From: Angiostrongylus vasorum
Lineage: Eukaryota; Nematoda; Chromadorea; Rhabditida; Metastrongylidae
Assembly: GCA_018806985.1 (NCBI GenBank)
Contig: JADANN010000009.1
Location: 186,001 to 250,000 of the forward strand
Length of the DNA: 64,000 nucleotides
Direction: 5' to 3'
Part shown: piece by piece, positions 35,601 through 46,405 of the stretch
Numbering within the stretch: the stretch's first letter is position 1
How the letters are laid out: each line of letters starts with the position of its first letter
Translations under genes and position numbers: made by a program
Notes under the pieces: model-generated
What the model was told of the DNA's origin: nothing
Database searches by the model: none
Seen by the model: the letters and a program-made list of their open reading frames with translations, nothing else

Positions 35601-38600
35601 AAATGCTCCATCGAATAAAGCGGCTGCCGTTGAGCGATCCTCTGCTGTGGCTGCGTACGTCCAATAAGTCGGCAGAAGAGAATTACCTCCTTAAAGAGAT
35701 TTGTTATTTTGCTACTTAAGTTTCGCCAGAGCATTTCAATTGGTTCTATCTTGTAACATTCTTCATTATATCGTTTGTTGTATATTGTCATTATATATTA
35801 AAAGTCAAAGCGAAAAAAGAGGCGCGAGAAGCGCAGTGATTGGAGAGGCCGCGCGATAATACACGCATGACCGCTGGTTCAACCACGTGCTATTCAATCA
35901 ACTATCCCATCATTCCAAGGTCGAGAAATTTCTACCAGACTTATCCAGGAAAAGCGCCCTCTAATCCCGGAATGCCGGCCACTGCTGAATGCGAATCTGG
36001 GAACGGTCCAGTTGACCTGTCCAATGATTCCATGGAGAATTGAGACCACCAGTGTTTAATAATATTTATGAGAAAGGTAAAGTACTCATGTTGCATTGGG
36101 ATCTATGCGGAAATTTGAAGACAGTTGGGGTTGACTAATGCGAGGAGACGAATCGAATCAGAGAAGAACACTCGAATCGGCACAATATGTGACATCTGGC
36201 ATACAAGTACATTAGATAGTGATTACCACTGAATAATACTATAGATATTTACCTGCAGCTATTCCGCTAAGAAATCTAGCCACACCCATCACATATTTAC
36301 CGTAACCGGTAAAGTTATGCATTGCGATGTAGAGTGAATTTGTTGTAAACATCAGCACCATAGAATACATTGACGGTACTCGAATACAACCTAGCTAAAC
36401 GAACCAAAAAATTGACTAATGTTGGTAGTTTTATTTATTCACGCTATGCCTGTGAAGTTATTTGCTGGTATCAAATGCAAATTAACCATAGTGATGCTCA
36501 GATATTTGCAAAAACTCTACCGCAGGTGTCTGCGGTGGGCAACGAACGCGCTATTACCATTTCCGGAGGATAATGTATTCACCACCACACCATGCGGGTC
36601 TCTCGTTTCGTCTGTCTCTCATCCAGTTTTCTATCTACCTTGAAAATCATTTTTTGATGCACGGGTTAAGACTTATTGTAGCCGCTCTTTGCGATTCACT
36701 GCATTATTCTACGTTTTCTTTGTGCTCTATTCTGAAATCAAACCAGGCCAATTTGTACTTAAAAAGCAGGTGCCAAACTGACCTTGTTTGACCAGTAGCC
36801 AAAAAATGGTGCTGAACCGGCTATGCCAACGCTGTACAAAGCGTTGATCAGTGCATAGTCGTGCATAGTGGCACTCTCATCTATCTAAACGTTAAGGCTT
36901 CTCGTTTTATGCACTCTTGAAATGTTTACACTTTTTTTCTTTCTCAATAATACCACTGTTATAGTTCACAGTGTGCCCTAATCGGTAGAACACCTCATAA
37001 AAAACCAAATCACTTCGGCGTCGTCAACGTCTTCAGAAGTTTGCATTGGAACGAAGACGTGGCCTTCTGTGGCTAGAAAAGACTTTCTTTTCACTAGCAG
37101 ATATTCTCCATAAAAAAAACCAACAAGACTGATGACGAAGGAAATAAGATGAACTGATGCAGAATTCTGAAAAGAACACGTCGCTATATGTTTTCCTTTC
37201 TTCGCGACAACGCACTCGAATGAAAACCATCAGGTGAACTCAGTATGAAGCCGTTGTTAAAACCTTCTTCAGTCTTAAAAATGATTGTTTTACAAGTGCC
37301 AGAACGGGGGTCAAGGTCTATCGACTAACAAGACGATATTCGCCTCTTCTACCGTTGTAAGAAGTGGGAAACTATCGATCGACCGTGCGATGTTTGCCTA
37401 TGACACCGAGCTACTGATTTCATTGACAGTTCACCAGAAGTCTTATAAATGGAATAACTTGTGAAATTGGAATTAGTATACAGTAAAAATCGAAGGGTCC
37501 AAACTGGTCTGAAGAAAACACTAGCGGCATTTTGGCCAAGAACACTGTTTCTCCTATGTAGTCTCATCACCCGCAATGTCATACTTATCATCGCTGTTGA
37601 ATTCATGTTTTTGAAATTTCCAGTTGTGAATTAAACATCAATATCGTAATCGATCATACTATATCTAACGACTTATTATTATGCAGATTAACAGACCAAC
37701 TTCTCACATCTACAACGTTCAGAAGAAAAAAAATGTTGGAAGAAAACACGGGCGGATAGCACAATCGTAGTGATGCCAATCATCACGAGCACGGTACTGA
37801 CTCGATCCCATTCCGTACTCACCAAGCCTCTGATCCCTCCGGCCTCGGGAAGTTGATACCGGACGTGTTCCAAAAGAGAACGCTCTAGCCTGGGTATCTC
37901 AGGACTCCAGGGTGAATCGACTCACCCAGCATTCAACGACATTCTAAAATGAAGGATGAAGATCCTCAAGCAGCAGCCGAAGCCGCACGTAAAAAGTTGG
38001 AAGACCTTCGTGGACGATGGATGCGAGAAAACGAATCGAATATGATAAGTGATTGGATCCGCACTGTAGATGTGAAGACGGGTCTTATAAAAAAAAAGGA
38101 AGAAAACAAAACAGAACGAAGAGAAGAAATGAAAAAATTTTTATCAGCTTAGTTGACTACTTTACCAATGTAGCCATCGAAGCCTCGCCTCGTCAACAAC
38201 AACTATGAGCATCTGTTGCGCTGGTTGACCGCTTACGTCCTCTTTCCTTCTCTTTTTACTTTTTTTTTCCTCCAAACTTTTTCTGTGAAGAAATCATGAT
38301 TCAAAATATTCCCAGAGAACAAATATGAACGAAAAAATTTTCTTCGGTGACTGGAAGCGGTTCAGAATTCTGAAAAAAGAGATGTGCAATTTGAACATGC
38401 TCCATCCGTAACAGGTGTCGGCTTAGACAATGGCAAGCATTATTTTACAAACTGTTATCAGATTTATCGATTGGCATCAGGATTAGACGCGTTAGAATAG
38501 CGTCAAAATGGTGGAAATGTACGTCTATCAATGGGAAAATGTACACATACCTCTTGTAAAAATGGCCATAGCGATGCAAAATAGACCGTGAATTGGATTC

Positions 38601-41600
38601 TGGTGAGCAGCACGACGATCGACATCAGACGAATCGATTTCCAGTCAGTCTGTGATGGCAGCTTATCGAACGGCGTCACGGATTCATCACACGGTATTTC
38701 GTCGTCTTTCGATGATTGCACCGCAAAACTTTAAGCGCAAATCTCTTAGAAATAATACTGGTTATCACTGAGAGTGCGATGAGACAAGTGTGATGAATAT
38801 ACCTTTCACTTTCTTTTCGTGAGTAAACTACAGTAAAAGGACGAAGGATAAAGCTCTCGTCGTTGATAAAACCCTGATGGATGCGCCATGCATTCGACTT
38901 CATTAAACATCGTTTGGAGGTGACTGGATGCATATCTGGCCTTTACAATGACTCGCGGCGGTCTAACGATGTGTCAAGCCAGTGTTGTTATCCTCTGAGA
39001 CAATTCTGGCACCAATCTGCCAACCTCGGAGAGAGGTTTGGTGGGCCGTGGGCGCGGGGATCGATCCCAAGTGTGTTGCAGGGCGCCTCCGACCACGGCG
39101 CCACACACGCCTAAACTACAGTGGGATCTAATATCAAGAAAATCTTCTGCCACACTGTAATACAGTAGTTGAGCCATTTCGCGATGGCGCTGGCTTTTCG
39201 CCAGATGACGATAATTTCTCGCTTAGAGTTCCAGGAGTTCAGGACTTTATTGAACTATGGAAAAGACTATGCTTTACCTAATTAATTTTGTGTACAATTT
39301 TTCCCAGTGTCTTTTTTAAATTCAAATATGTTTAGAATTAAAACTCTCGAAGAACCGAGGGCGTAATTTAAAGCTTGAGAATTTCCAATGAAAGCGCGGC
39401 AGCTGCATTCGTTTGCGACACATTGCGGAACACTTTCGTGTCACAAATGTCTAGCTTTTTTACTGGTTATTAATTTTTCACAGAACGTTATTATGTGAAA
39501 TACAACCCTAATGATGCTGAGTTATTTCCAAAACTTGGACTCCAACCAAGATTCGAACTCGTGATCACCCTTTTCTCGCTCACATGTTACCAACTGCACT
39601 GCCGAGGAGCTTGCTCTGCCTTTCTCTCAGCTATTTTTTTTATCCTAACAGTGCCATTAGCAGTCACTTCTCAACGGGAATGATCGGCGAAGAATGGTGT
39701 CATGTTGGACAAAGTAGCAATTCCTCGTTTACATTCCTGATCGAAATATGAGCTCCGATGGAAAAAAAAGTAGAAGAAATACATACGTTGAGCTCCATGA
39801 AAGCAGAATTTCATCATGATATAACAACAGAACCTTTGTGCTGTAGGAAGAGGGTGCAGATTCTAACAGTTTTCATTCTAATCAACCCTCATTATTCTTG
39901 CCTACTATGACTTCTATAATAAAGAATAAAGCTATCGGCGTTGAACAATCCCCTGAGGGATGCGCCATGCATTCGACTTCATTAAGCATCGTTTGGAGAT
40001 GACTGAATGCATATCTGGTCTTTACAATGGTTCGCTGTGGCCTACCGATGTATCGAGCCAGTGCTGCTATTCTCCCAGACGTCTGGTACCAATTTGCCGA
40101 CCCGGAGGGATGGAAGGCTTGGTGAGCCACAGGCGCATGGATCGAGCCCCACGTGTATGTTGTAGGGAGCTCTCCAACCACTGCGCCAATGCACAGATAG
40201 TAAAAGAAAACGCGCTCTTTTAGAGCTTTTTATGACTCCTATGAGGTCACGTTGTCATGAAAGGCTTAAATACGACCCTTGTTTCTGTCCAGTATTATAT
40301 AAAAGAAAAAGCGTTACGCGATTATTAATACAGTTGTAGAACAATTTGTTAACACAATAACCTTATAGAAATACATAGCCTACATTGGATATAAACAGTT
40401 TTTTGGATGCTGGATAATTTTGTTTTCCTACGAAAGAGAACGACATCTGCTGGGATTCAGTAAGGTTGAAAATAAACTAGTTCTGAGTAAAAATTTGAAT
40501 TACCTAAACGAATCTCTGGATCCCTCGATCGTCGGCAGTTCTGGAAATCGGGGAGTCTTCGAGTTTGAGGTGATATCGGCGTTCTAGGTGTTCGTGGTGT
40601 TTTCGGTGATGTGAGATCGAAGGCGACGTCAAATGAAAACACACTGCGCGGTGTCGCCGTCGTCGTCAAACCGCCTGATCGACTAGTCGAACGAGTTAAC
40701 CTGTAAGCAGTAAATTATACTTGTAGAAAGGTCGACGCGACCATCGAAGACGTTGTGAATACTCATTCTTATAGAACGTCCTGCCAACATCAATAATTCG
40801 CTGTTTTCCCTAATAAGCACACACGAGATCGTTACTACACTTCCTTTTTCTACAATGGCTGACGTTTCTCCAGATTTCGCCTTTATCAGAGCCTGCAATG
40901 GTCTACAACTCAATCAGCCAAGGATATCTTATTGAACAATGCCTGAGGTTTAATAGAAAGTCGGCCTTGGGAATTCCTGTCAGCGTATTTCATAGAGAAG
41001 CACTTTGTCGCTTCCGGTGTTTCACGCTTTTTGTTAGTTTCTTCTTGCCAGACGTCTTTTTCTTGTGTCAGTTCTCAATCAAAACTACCTTAAGTTTCCT
41101 TCTTCACTTCTGAACTACCATAATGGACAGAAATCTAGGAAGTTCATTAATTCCATGTATTTGAATCTCATGAATCGAATAACCGCATATAGACAATGGT
41201 TTGCTTAATTTTCAGGCCGGATTAGAACTTTCAACCATATTAAGAGCAGTTTCGTCTCGTTTTACTTCGGTACACCATGTCAATGCTAAAAAATAGTAAT
41301 AGGGATAGATGGAGTTAATATTTTTACATGGCCCGTCTTTCATATCTACTGCACGGATCACAACACTTCTCGCATTCGATTCGTATCCTCGTATCCATCA
41401 TCCACGAAGGCCTTCAAACTTCTTGCGTACGACTTCCGCTGCCGCTCAATGATTTTCCTTTCGTTATGAATGTAGTGGAATGCTGGTCGAGCCGATTGTC
41501 ATTAGAGTCCTGATATAGCGGGGTTAGAGTGTTCCCAATTGAATTGCAGGCAGTGAACTTTTCGCATACAAGCCCATTACCATTCTCCTGACTCCGGAGT

Positions 41601-42106
41601 GATGAAAGGCCTGGTGAGCTTGGAGCGGGATGAACCATCAACAGGTCTGTGATCATCGCCATCACTACCACTGTGCTACATGCCCCCTAGACGGATATAA
41701 TGCAACGAAAAATCTGGTGCTTGACAAAGTCGCAACGTCCCTTTGGTTTCAACCACTTTTCTAATGGTGGAAAAGACCCTAGTAGGCTAAACACATGGAT
41801 TAATTTCTGTTGCCATTTGATTTACACTCACCTTGAACGACTCCTAATAACGATAGGAGTACTAGGTAAATCGAATGAAAACACTGAACATGGGGTACAA
41901 GGAGATGGTTCCGGCAGATATATTGATGACGGAGGCCGCAGAAGATGTGGCCGGTCACGTTTCAACAAACGAGAATGCTCATAACTAAAAAGATCCAGAA
42001 CGAGATGTAGTGTCTCAAAAATGCCGCGCAAACCAATGAGAAACAAAGTGGCTTACGTTGTTGTAGGGCTGGATGAATTATTGCTGACAACAGTGTCGCT
42101 CTCCAT
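32689..42106 (-). CDS. major facilitator superfamily transporter, MFSD8/CLN7-like, nine exons
   Basis: Exons (minus, in order): 42106-42057, 41984-41832, 40700-40504, 38705-38551, 36884-36783, 36394-36253, 35686-35576, 34289-34071, 33449-32689. They give 629 residues, and phases agree at every junction. Human MFSD8 is 518 aa; the excess is a Ser/Pro/Thr-rich N-terminal tail from the first three exons. The core begins DWKSIRLMSIVVLL (TM1) and includes GYWSNK in the loop after TM2, GYGKYVMGVARFLSGIAAG, ALFDGAFCLGIGLGPGFQL, and GFVRINMYTMPAIIANVLVG. A long last exon carries the second bundle, including NTFLASCSRVLGPVAV. This order matches the MFSD8 family, lysosomal-type membrane transporters; the substrate cannot be inferred. 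Weakest joins: the acceptor at 38706 (CATCGAAAG), and the last exon, which could instead start at 33470. The 153-base second exon is symmetric (phase 2-2) and could be skipped. Introns are filled with S1, S2 and S3 repeats. Confidence 0.9.
33510..33985 (+). mobile_element. two tandem S3 SINE copies in the transporter intron
   Basis: A head-truncated plus-sense copy (about 33525-33680, from CCCCCGGAAAGGGTAATAGC) is followed by a complete one (about 33680-33985). The second runs from GAGCCTCAGCTTAAATGGGC through ATGGTGTGGTGGTGAACGCG to a tail CACCAAATAAAAAG. Both lie in the last intron of the MFSD8-like gene, antisense to it. Confidence 0.75.
34377..34632. repeat. inverted repeat built from a Penelope-like 3' tail
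   Basis: Arm 34377-34460 (CATTCAGGAACAAGCTGATG to CAATTTTTCAAATCTACC) is repeated inverted at about 34540-34628 (GGTAGATTTGAAAAATTGGT to CAGCTTGTTCCTGAATAAA), with a spacer of roughly 80 bases. The core TTCCAAGCCCTGAAGAAGGC also ends the Penelope-like copies near 1150 and 63280. It could form a long hairpin. Confidence 0.7.
34783..35112 (+). mobile_element. S1 tRNA-derived SINE
   Basis: GGAGCGGATAGCACAGTGAT gives an A box. CCAGGGAGAATTGCTCGACC, GGATCTCCGTGGACAATGG and GAAGTGCTGGTATCCGCGCA mark the body, and GATGGGTCATATAGAATTAG the tail. The B-box region is partly lost. Confidence 0.75.
35820..36195 (+). mobile_element. chimeric SINE: S2-like head on S1 body
   Basis: The head GGCGCGAGAAGCGCAGTGATTG and the B-box-like GCTGGTTCAACCAC resemble S2-type heads. 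The body (GAGAAATTTCTACCAGACTT, CATGGAGAATTGAGACCACC, GGATCTATGCGG) and the tail AGTACATTAGATAG follow S1. A template-switch origin is possible. Confidence 0.5.
36480..36645 (-). mobile_element. S3 SINE copy, short form
   Basis: Minus-sense: plus-strand AGTGATGCTCAGATATTTGC, CGCAGGTGTCTGCGGTGGG and CACCATGCGGGTCTCTCG. It ends at CATCCAGTTTTCTATCTACC, and like 32360-32545 it lacks the CAGCTTAACTGGG module. Confidence 0.7.
36900..37737. other. intronic DNA, no further gene supported
   Basis: Intron 4 of the MFSD8-like gene. A minus-strand frame at 37349-37606 (VFFRPVWTLRFLLYT) has no splice support and no family that I can name. Confidence 0.35.
37738..38108 (+). mobile_element. S1 tRNA-derived SINE with 11 bp target-site duplication
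   Basis: GGAAGAAAACA at 37738-37748 and again at 38098-38108 flanks the element. The head GGGCGGATAGCACAATCGTAG (A box) and ACTGACTCGATCCC (B box) are followed by the S1 body and a tail GGGTCTTATAAAAAAAAA. The tail plus duplication is the normal signature of target-primed reverse transcription. Confidence 0.85.
38830..39115 (-). mobile_element. S2 tRNA-derived SINE
   Basis: Minus-sense copy in an intron of the MFSD8-like gene. Plus-strand marks are GCGCCATGCATTCGACTTC, GCATATCTGGCCTTTACAAT, GGTGGGCCGTGGGCGCGGGG (B-box side) and ACCACGGCGCCACACACGC (A-box side). Confidence 0.8.
39480..39690 (-). mobile_element. S3 variant-b SINE copy
   Basis: Minus-sense: plus-strand TGTGAAATACAACCCTAATG, CTGAGTTATTTCCAAAACTT, then CCAAGATTCGAACTCGTG (B box inverted) and TGCACTGCCGAGGAGC (A-box side). 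It ends CAGTCACTTCTCAACGGGAATG. Confidence 0.65.
39910..40200 (-). mobile_element. S2 tRNA-derived SINE
   Basis: Minus-sense copy in the MFSD8-like gene. Plus-strand GCGCCATGCATTCGACTTC, CCTACCGATGTATCGAGCC and ATGGAAGGCTTGGTGAGCC, then CAACCACTGCGCCAATGC at the head. Confidence 0.8.
41325..41690 (-). mobile_element. S1 tRNA-derived SINE
   Basis: Minus-sense copy: plus-strand TTTACATGGCCCGTCTTTCA (tail side), GGTCGAGCCGATTGTCATTA and CCTGACTCCGGAGTG, then CACTACCACTGTGCTACATG (A-box side). It lies in the transporter intron just after the symmetric second exon. Confidence 0.7.
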
Positions 42107-42344
42107 CCTAATGAAAACTGAAGAATTTATTAGTGAAAATCGATGGTGTAAGAAAAAGCCAGGACAAGACATAACCACCAACAAAGCGAGAAAATCTGTA
42201 AGCAAAAAAAGCTGTACAATTAAGCGGGATCCGGGGAACCCAAATCGGCATTGGACCCAGTTAAGCTGAGGCTATATTTGAAATCACAATGTCGATTTTT
42301 TATTTTCTCCCTATAACATTTTTTTCACGAGGGCGAAAAAAGAT

Positions 42345-42780
42345 AAATAAAGCTCTCGGCGTTGATTAAACCATGAGGGATGCGCCGTGCATTCGACTTC
42401 AATAAGTATCGTTGAGGCGACTGAATGCATATCTGGCCTTTACAATGGCTCGCTGTGACCTACCGATGTATCGGGCCAGTGCTGCTATCCTCCAAGACAT
42501 GTCTGGTACCAATTTTCCGACCCCGGAGGGATGGAAGGCTTGGTGGGCCATGGGCGTCGGGATCGATCTCACGTATGCGTTGTAGGGCGCCTCGGACCAC
42601 TGCGCCACACGCGCCTTTACGGCTAGGTAGGGTATTATGTGAAATGCATCCATAATGATGCTGAGATATTTGCCAGACCCCGAATCGCAGGTGTCTGTGG
42701 TGGGAAACGAACGCACTATTATCTTTTCCGGGAGCTAACACGTTCACCACCACACCATGTGGGCCCTTCGTTTAGCGTAT
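42345..42780 (-). mobile_element. adjacent S2 and S3 SINE copies
   Basis: S2 (-) at 42345-42620: CGTGCATTCGACTTCAATA, CTGGTACCAATTTTCCGACC, GGACCACTGCGCCACACGC. It is followed at once by an S3 (-) short-form copy at 42620-42780: GGGTATTATGTGAAATGC, TCGCAGGTGTCTGTGGTGGG, CACACCATGTGGGCCC. A small S3 end fragment lies at 42225-42295. They are just upstream of the MFSD8-like first exon. Confidence 0.75.
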
Positions 42781-42788
42781 ATTTGTGT

Positions 42789-42832
42789 ACATACATATAT
42801 ATATATATATATATTTATATATACATATATAT
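42789..42832. repeat. (TA)n-rich microsatellite
   Basis: CATATATATATA-type tract with a TTTATATATACATATATATG variant. Confidence 0.85.
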
Positions 42833-43609
42833 GTTGTCGCTTTACAGGGATTCAAAAGAAATAATTGCGTTGATGAGAAGCAGAGCAAAAAAAGCTTGTT
42901 CAGCTAGAAATGTAGAACGAAAAAATAGAAACGAAGCTTTTAGCATGAAAGATAAGCAACTAAAAAGAAGCACAAGAAACAAACGAATGGAAGAAACCAA
43001 GCAAGTGTTTACGAATAAAAGAAGGTTAAATATTTAAAAGAGTTTGTGAATGAACTTACAGCTAACTGGTGAAATATTCTCAAAAAGACTTTGGCTTTGA
43101 TTGGATTTGCAACCCCTTTCTTCTCAATCACCTTTGATGTCTGGTTCTCGGCTAACCACACCTAAGGAAATCTGCATGTGTGCAAACAACCTCATGCATT
43201 TATGCATGCACGAGTAAAATGACGTTCACCCCGAAAGGTATAATTCATTACGGCAGAGCAGCATCTAGAAGCTCTTCTCCAGAATTCACTGTCATGTTGA
43301 TTCGGTAGTAATTTCTGGCTTTTCGTCAACGTTTAAACGCCTGTCCACCACCTCGGAGCGAGCATCGTTGCCCTACGACTAACTGGCTCCAAAACACCCA
43401 CGAGGTCGCAACAGGTGAACTTCGTGACAATAATGATATTTGTTGGTGTATAATAAATGTTATTGTCACTAAATTTCGCGTAGTAGAAATAAAACTGACA
43501 TTTCCAATAAGTCAGTGCTTTTTTCTCTGGGCAGAGACGTGGTTGTTAATAACATGACTTCTTCAGCACTTCTATAGGTTCTATATTATATTAGCACGTG
43601 GTTCTATAT
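42833..43609. other. upstream region of the MFSD8-like gene, no gene supported
   Basis: A Lys/Arg-rich plus-strand frame (42840-43037) is A-rich low-complexity sequence, unlikely to be a gene. Nothing else is recognised. Confidence 0.35.
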
Positions 43610-44660
43610 TATAGCATTCTGCAGGGCTCACTGCAAAAGGAGATGGGCAAACGTCTTGAACTGCTAGGTCAACAGCCATAATACATAAATTTTACCCGAG
43701 AGAAAAAGAAGAATGATTGGCATCCGTTTTCGAACGTCCACATCAACTTCCCAAAAAACAGCTCTGTCACCAAATGGTACCGAAAGCCAAGTAACGAAAA
43801 CACACTAGTCCGCTACCTCTTCTCTCACCCGTTACACAATCAAAAAGATCTCTATGTTTTAGTTTTTATTTTCTGCCTACTATAGTTTTCACGGCAGGGT
43901 ACTAAGCGAAATAAAACCACAATGTTGCTGAGATATTTGCAAAGCTCTGACCACAGGTGTCTACGGTGGGGAACGAACGCGCTATTGTCCTTTCCGGGGA
44001 GAAACACGTTCACCACCACACCATGCTGGTCTTTCGTTTCACCTGTCTCTCAGCTAGTTCTATCGATCACCGCCATCAACAATCACCGCTGTCTTGTCTC
44101 TTGTAGAGAAACATGTTTCGAACAGCCGACAGTCTGTGCACAAGAGCAGAGCAAACAGAGGAATCCCTTAACCGGATGCGGCAAATAACCATTTACAATG
44201 CCTACGAAACGCTGGCTCTGTGGCATAAGTTTAGAGGAGAAGCAAATCCCACAAACGGGTAGTCTAGCGCAGGTAAGGTCTCGCCTATTCTGCCTGCATT
44301 TCCAAAGAAATCAGAGCAGATGTAAAGCATTGCTTAAAAACGGCGCGTATAGACAATCGTTAGTAGACAATTACCACTGCATACTCTATAACCTTATTAG
44401 TTCGTAGCAGTTTTCATGACTTTATATGTTTGAAACAATATTGAATAATCTGCCCTAACGCAAGCGACGATGGCATGAGTTCGGGTACCGAGTACACGAT
44501 TTCTTGTAAAGCTGTAGAGATGAAGACGTTGGAGAAACGGGTAGACCACCTTGCGTCCGTATAAAAGAGCACCTAGTTTGGAAACTTAAAGTCAATTCCT
44601 GAAGAGTCGACACACAGGAACACCTCCATGCTAGGATGAGGTAGGAACTTAGAAATGTAA
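43610..44660 (+). pseudogene. Penelope-like element, RT 3' part and GIY-YIG remnants, split by an S3 insertion
   Basis: Eroded plus-strand frames read WHPFSNVHINFPKNSSVTK, WYRKPSNENTLVRYLFSHPL (43715-43850), then FRTADSLCTRAEQTEESLN (about 44115-44175) and CPNASDDGMSSGTEYTISCK (44452-44512). In intact elements this is the order of the RT C-terminus, linker and GIY-YIG endonuclease. An S3 SINE (43860-44095) interrupts it. Frameshifts and stops throughout mean no product. Confidence 0.75.
43860..44095 (-). mobile_element. S3 SINE inserted in the Penelope-like remnant
   Basis: Minus-sense: plus-strand TTTCTGCCTACTATAGTTTTC, CGGCAGGGTACTAAGCG, CACAGGTGTCTACGGTGGGG, CACCACACCATGCTGG, to CCATCAACAATCACCGC. 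The Penelope-like reading resumes right after it. Confidence 0.75.
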
Positions 44661-44704
44661 TCAATAACAACCCTTCATGATTGAAAACTTATGGATGAGT
44701 TTAC

Positions 44705-44985
44705 TTTTTTATTTAGTGCCTGCTTAAATTTTCACGGCAGGGCATTATGCGAAATCAACCACAACGATGAAGAGATATTCGTAAAACTTGGATCCCGGGC
44801 CAGATGGAACGACGATTTCCCTTCTCGGGGGCTCGCGCATTACACACTGCGCCACGAAGGCCTTTGGTCTGCGTTTCTCTCAACTAACTTTAACTTAACT
44901 ATGTTCAATGCCGATGTGGGCTCCCCAGATCAATCCCGTTAACGGATGATTGCTGATGGCAGTGGTAGATAGAAAACTAGCTAGA
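44705..44985 (-). mobile_element. S3 variant-b SINE copy
   Basis: Minus-sense: plus-strand TTTTCACGGCAGGGCATTATG, GGGCCAGATGGAACGACGAT, ACACACTGCGCCACGAAGGCC. It is followed by the extension module ACTTAACTATGTTCAATGCC, partly inverted at the end (TAGATAGAAAACTAGCTAG). Confidence 0.65.
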
Positions 44986-45052
44986 TCAGAGCTGCGAAGC
45001 CAGTTAGGTTTGGTTCGAATTTGAACAGAAACAGTACTTTGAGTAACTAAAA

Positions 45053-45253
45053 TTATTTCCATTGATAAGCCTGGTTGAACGTGTAGTTAGCCATTATGGC
45101 GTAATTCTGGTCAGCACCTTCATAAACTACTGATGACAAGGATAACAGAACACTGGAAAGAATCCTTACCTTTGCGATTCGATTATTACATGAATGTTTC
45201 AAGACCCCATAAGTTGAATCTTTACACGTTATACTACGAACGTTTTGCAACAC
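45053..45253 (-). CDS. small open frame, possible terminal exon, unidentified
   Basis: A 66-codon minus-strand frame reads ITCKDSTYGVLKHSC, then NNRIAKVRILSSVLLSLSSV and YEGADQNYAIMANYTFNQAY before TAA. An acceptor CGTTCGTAG could open it. It contains a donor-like AAAG|GTAAGG. The C-terminal composition is protein-like, but no upstream exon or family is recognised. Confidence 0.25.
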   Translation of the reverse strand: MLQNVRSITCKDSTYGVLKHSCNNRIAKVRILSSVLLSLSSVVYEGADQNYAIMANYTFNQAYQWK

Positions 45254-46165
45254 CCCTCAGAAGTGACACATTGAACCGATCACCTTGCTGGTGGTATGGA
45301 TGATCTGTTGTTGACGCAAGTGACGAACAGGTTCCGGTCAATGGTCGGGACTCATGATCATATCACTTGCGGACGGTTATATGGGCTGAAATGCTCCAGT
45401 TGATTGATTAATAGCCCGTTTGTTATGTGTTATCGTTCATGATGCGATAATGGTGAAGTGCGGGATGCTTCCGCTCTCTGCTTTTACTCCAAGGCTGTTA
45501 TCGTTCGTCATATTCACGATGTTCAAGTTCTTGATGCTTATTTATGAACGATCGTTCATCTGATGCTAGTAGTCTGTCTGGCTTTGTTGGTGATATTACA
45601 GCGCCTTGAAGCAGGGGCATGAAAAGAAAACACCACCTAACTCTATGTTTGGTTTTTACGTCTACGATTCTTCCACCTTTAGCGTGCGTATTGCAAAACG
45701 GGATATAAGGTGAAATCCTAATTGTTATCGCCGGTGTTATCGTGGAGAAGATTCTATGAGCATCCCATATCAGGCAAGTGAAAGACAAACAATCCGAAGT
45801 TCCGACCCACGCGGATGACCAAATACTCGAGAAGATTCTGCGGCAAGATGTGCAGAATCAATTGAACTGCACACTTGATAATTATTAACGAGAATCTATG
45901 AAAAAAAAGATCATTGGGTTTTTAACCCTCACATGATGTCAAACGCATCAAGCGGAGAGAAACCACAAAGTAAACCTTTTATGAAAATACCAGGAGAGAG
46001 ATATGATGCTCTTCATTGATCAAGTAGATCCACCACAGAAATCTTCTCCTCAAACAGGGACAAATGGAGAAATAATCGGCGCCCGCTCAGTTTTCCGAAG
46101 TCAACGTAATAGTTAGTGACAAAGGAGATAACGTATCCCATTACGCTAGATACTTGGACTGTTGG
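45254..46165. other. no supported gene
   Basis: A minus-strand frame at 45498-45788 has no ATG start or motif. The rest is featureless to me. Confidence 0.35.
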
Positions 46166-46405
46166 ATGGCTCGACTTCACTAGTAGAGCCGGTACCTTTC
46201 CCAGTACATTTCCCCCTCGTTTCTCTTTTTGGGCAATCGTCGTCTATGGTGACATCCGCGAAGCACAATCCGTGATCCTGAAATCTCCAGATGGTTGATG
46301 TAAGCTGCGAACCCGTCCCCACATCCTGTAGGTGGTCGTCCGAGAAGACCTTTGCAGTCCACTCCATCGTTCTTTCCCTGTCTATCTTTACTTTTTCTCA
46401 AGCAG
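46165..46405 (-). pseudogene. RTE-type non-LTR retrotransposon, C-terminal remnant (probable)
   Basis: The minus-strand frame reads KGLLGRPPTGCGDGFAAYIN, then a divergent stretch, then KRNEGEMYWERY. It resembles the GRPPTRWSD...RNEWKRYW C-terminal block common in nematode RTE-like elements. It is short and mutated (Trp to Cys), with no RT catalytic motif upstream. Confidence 0.45.

Noticed and set aside
42639..43037. 132-codon ORF with a Tyr-Ile tract and a Lys/Arg-rich end
   Set aside because: It joins an S3 repeat, a TA microsatellite and A-rich low-complexity DNA; no domain.
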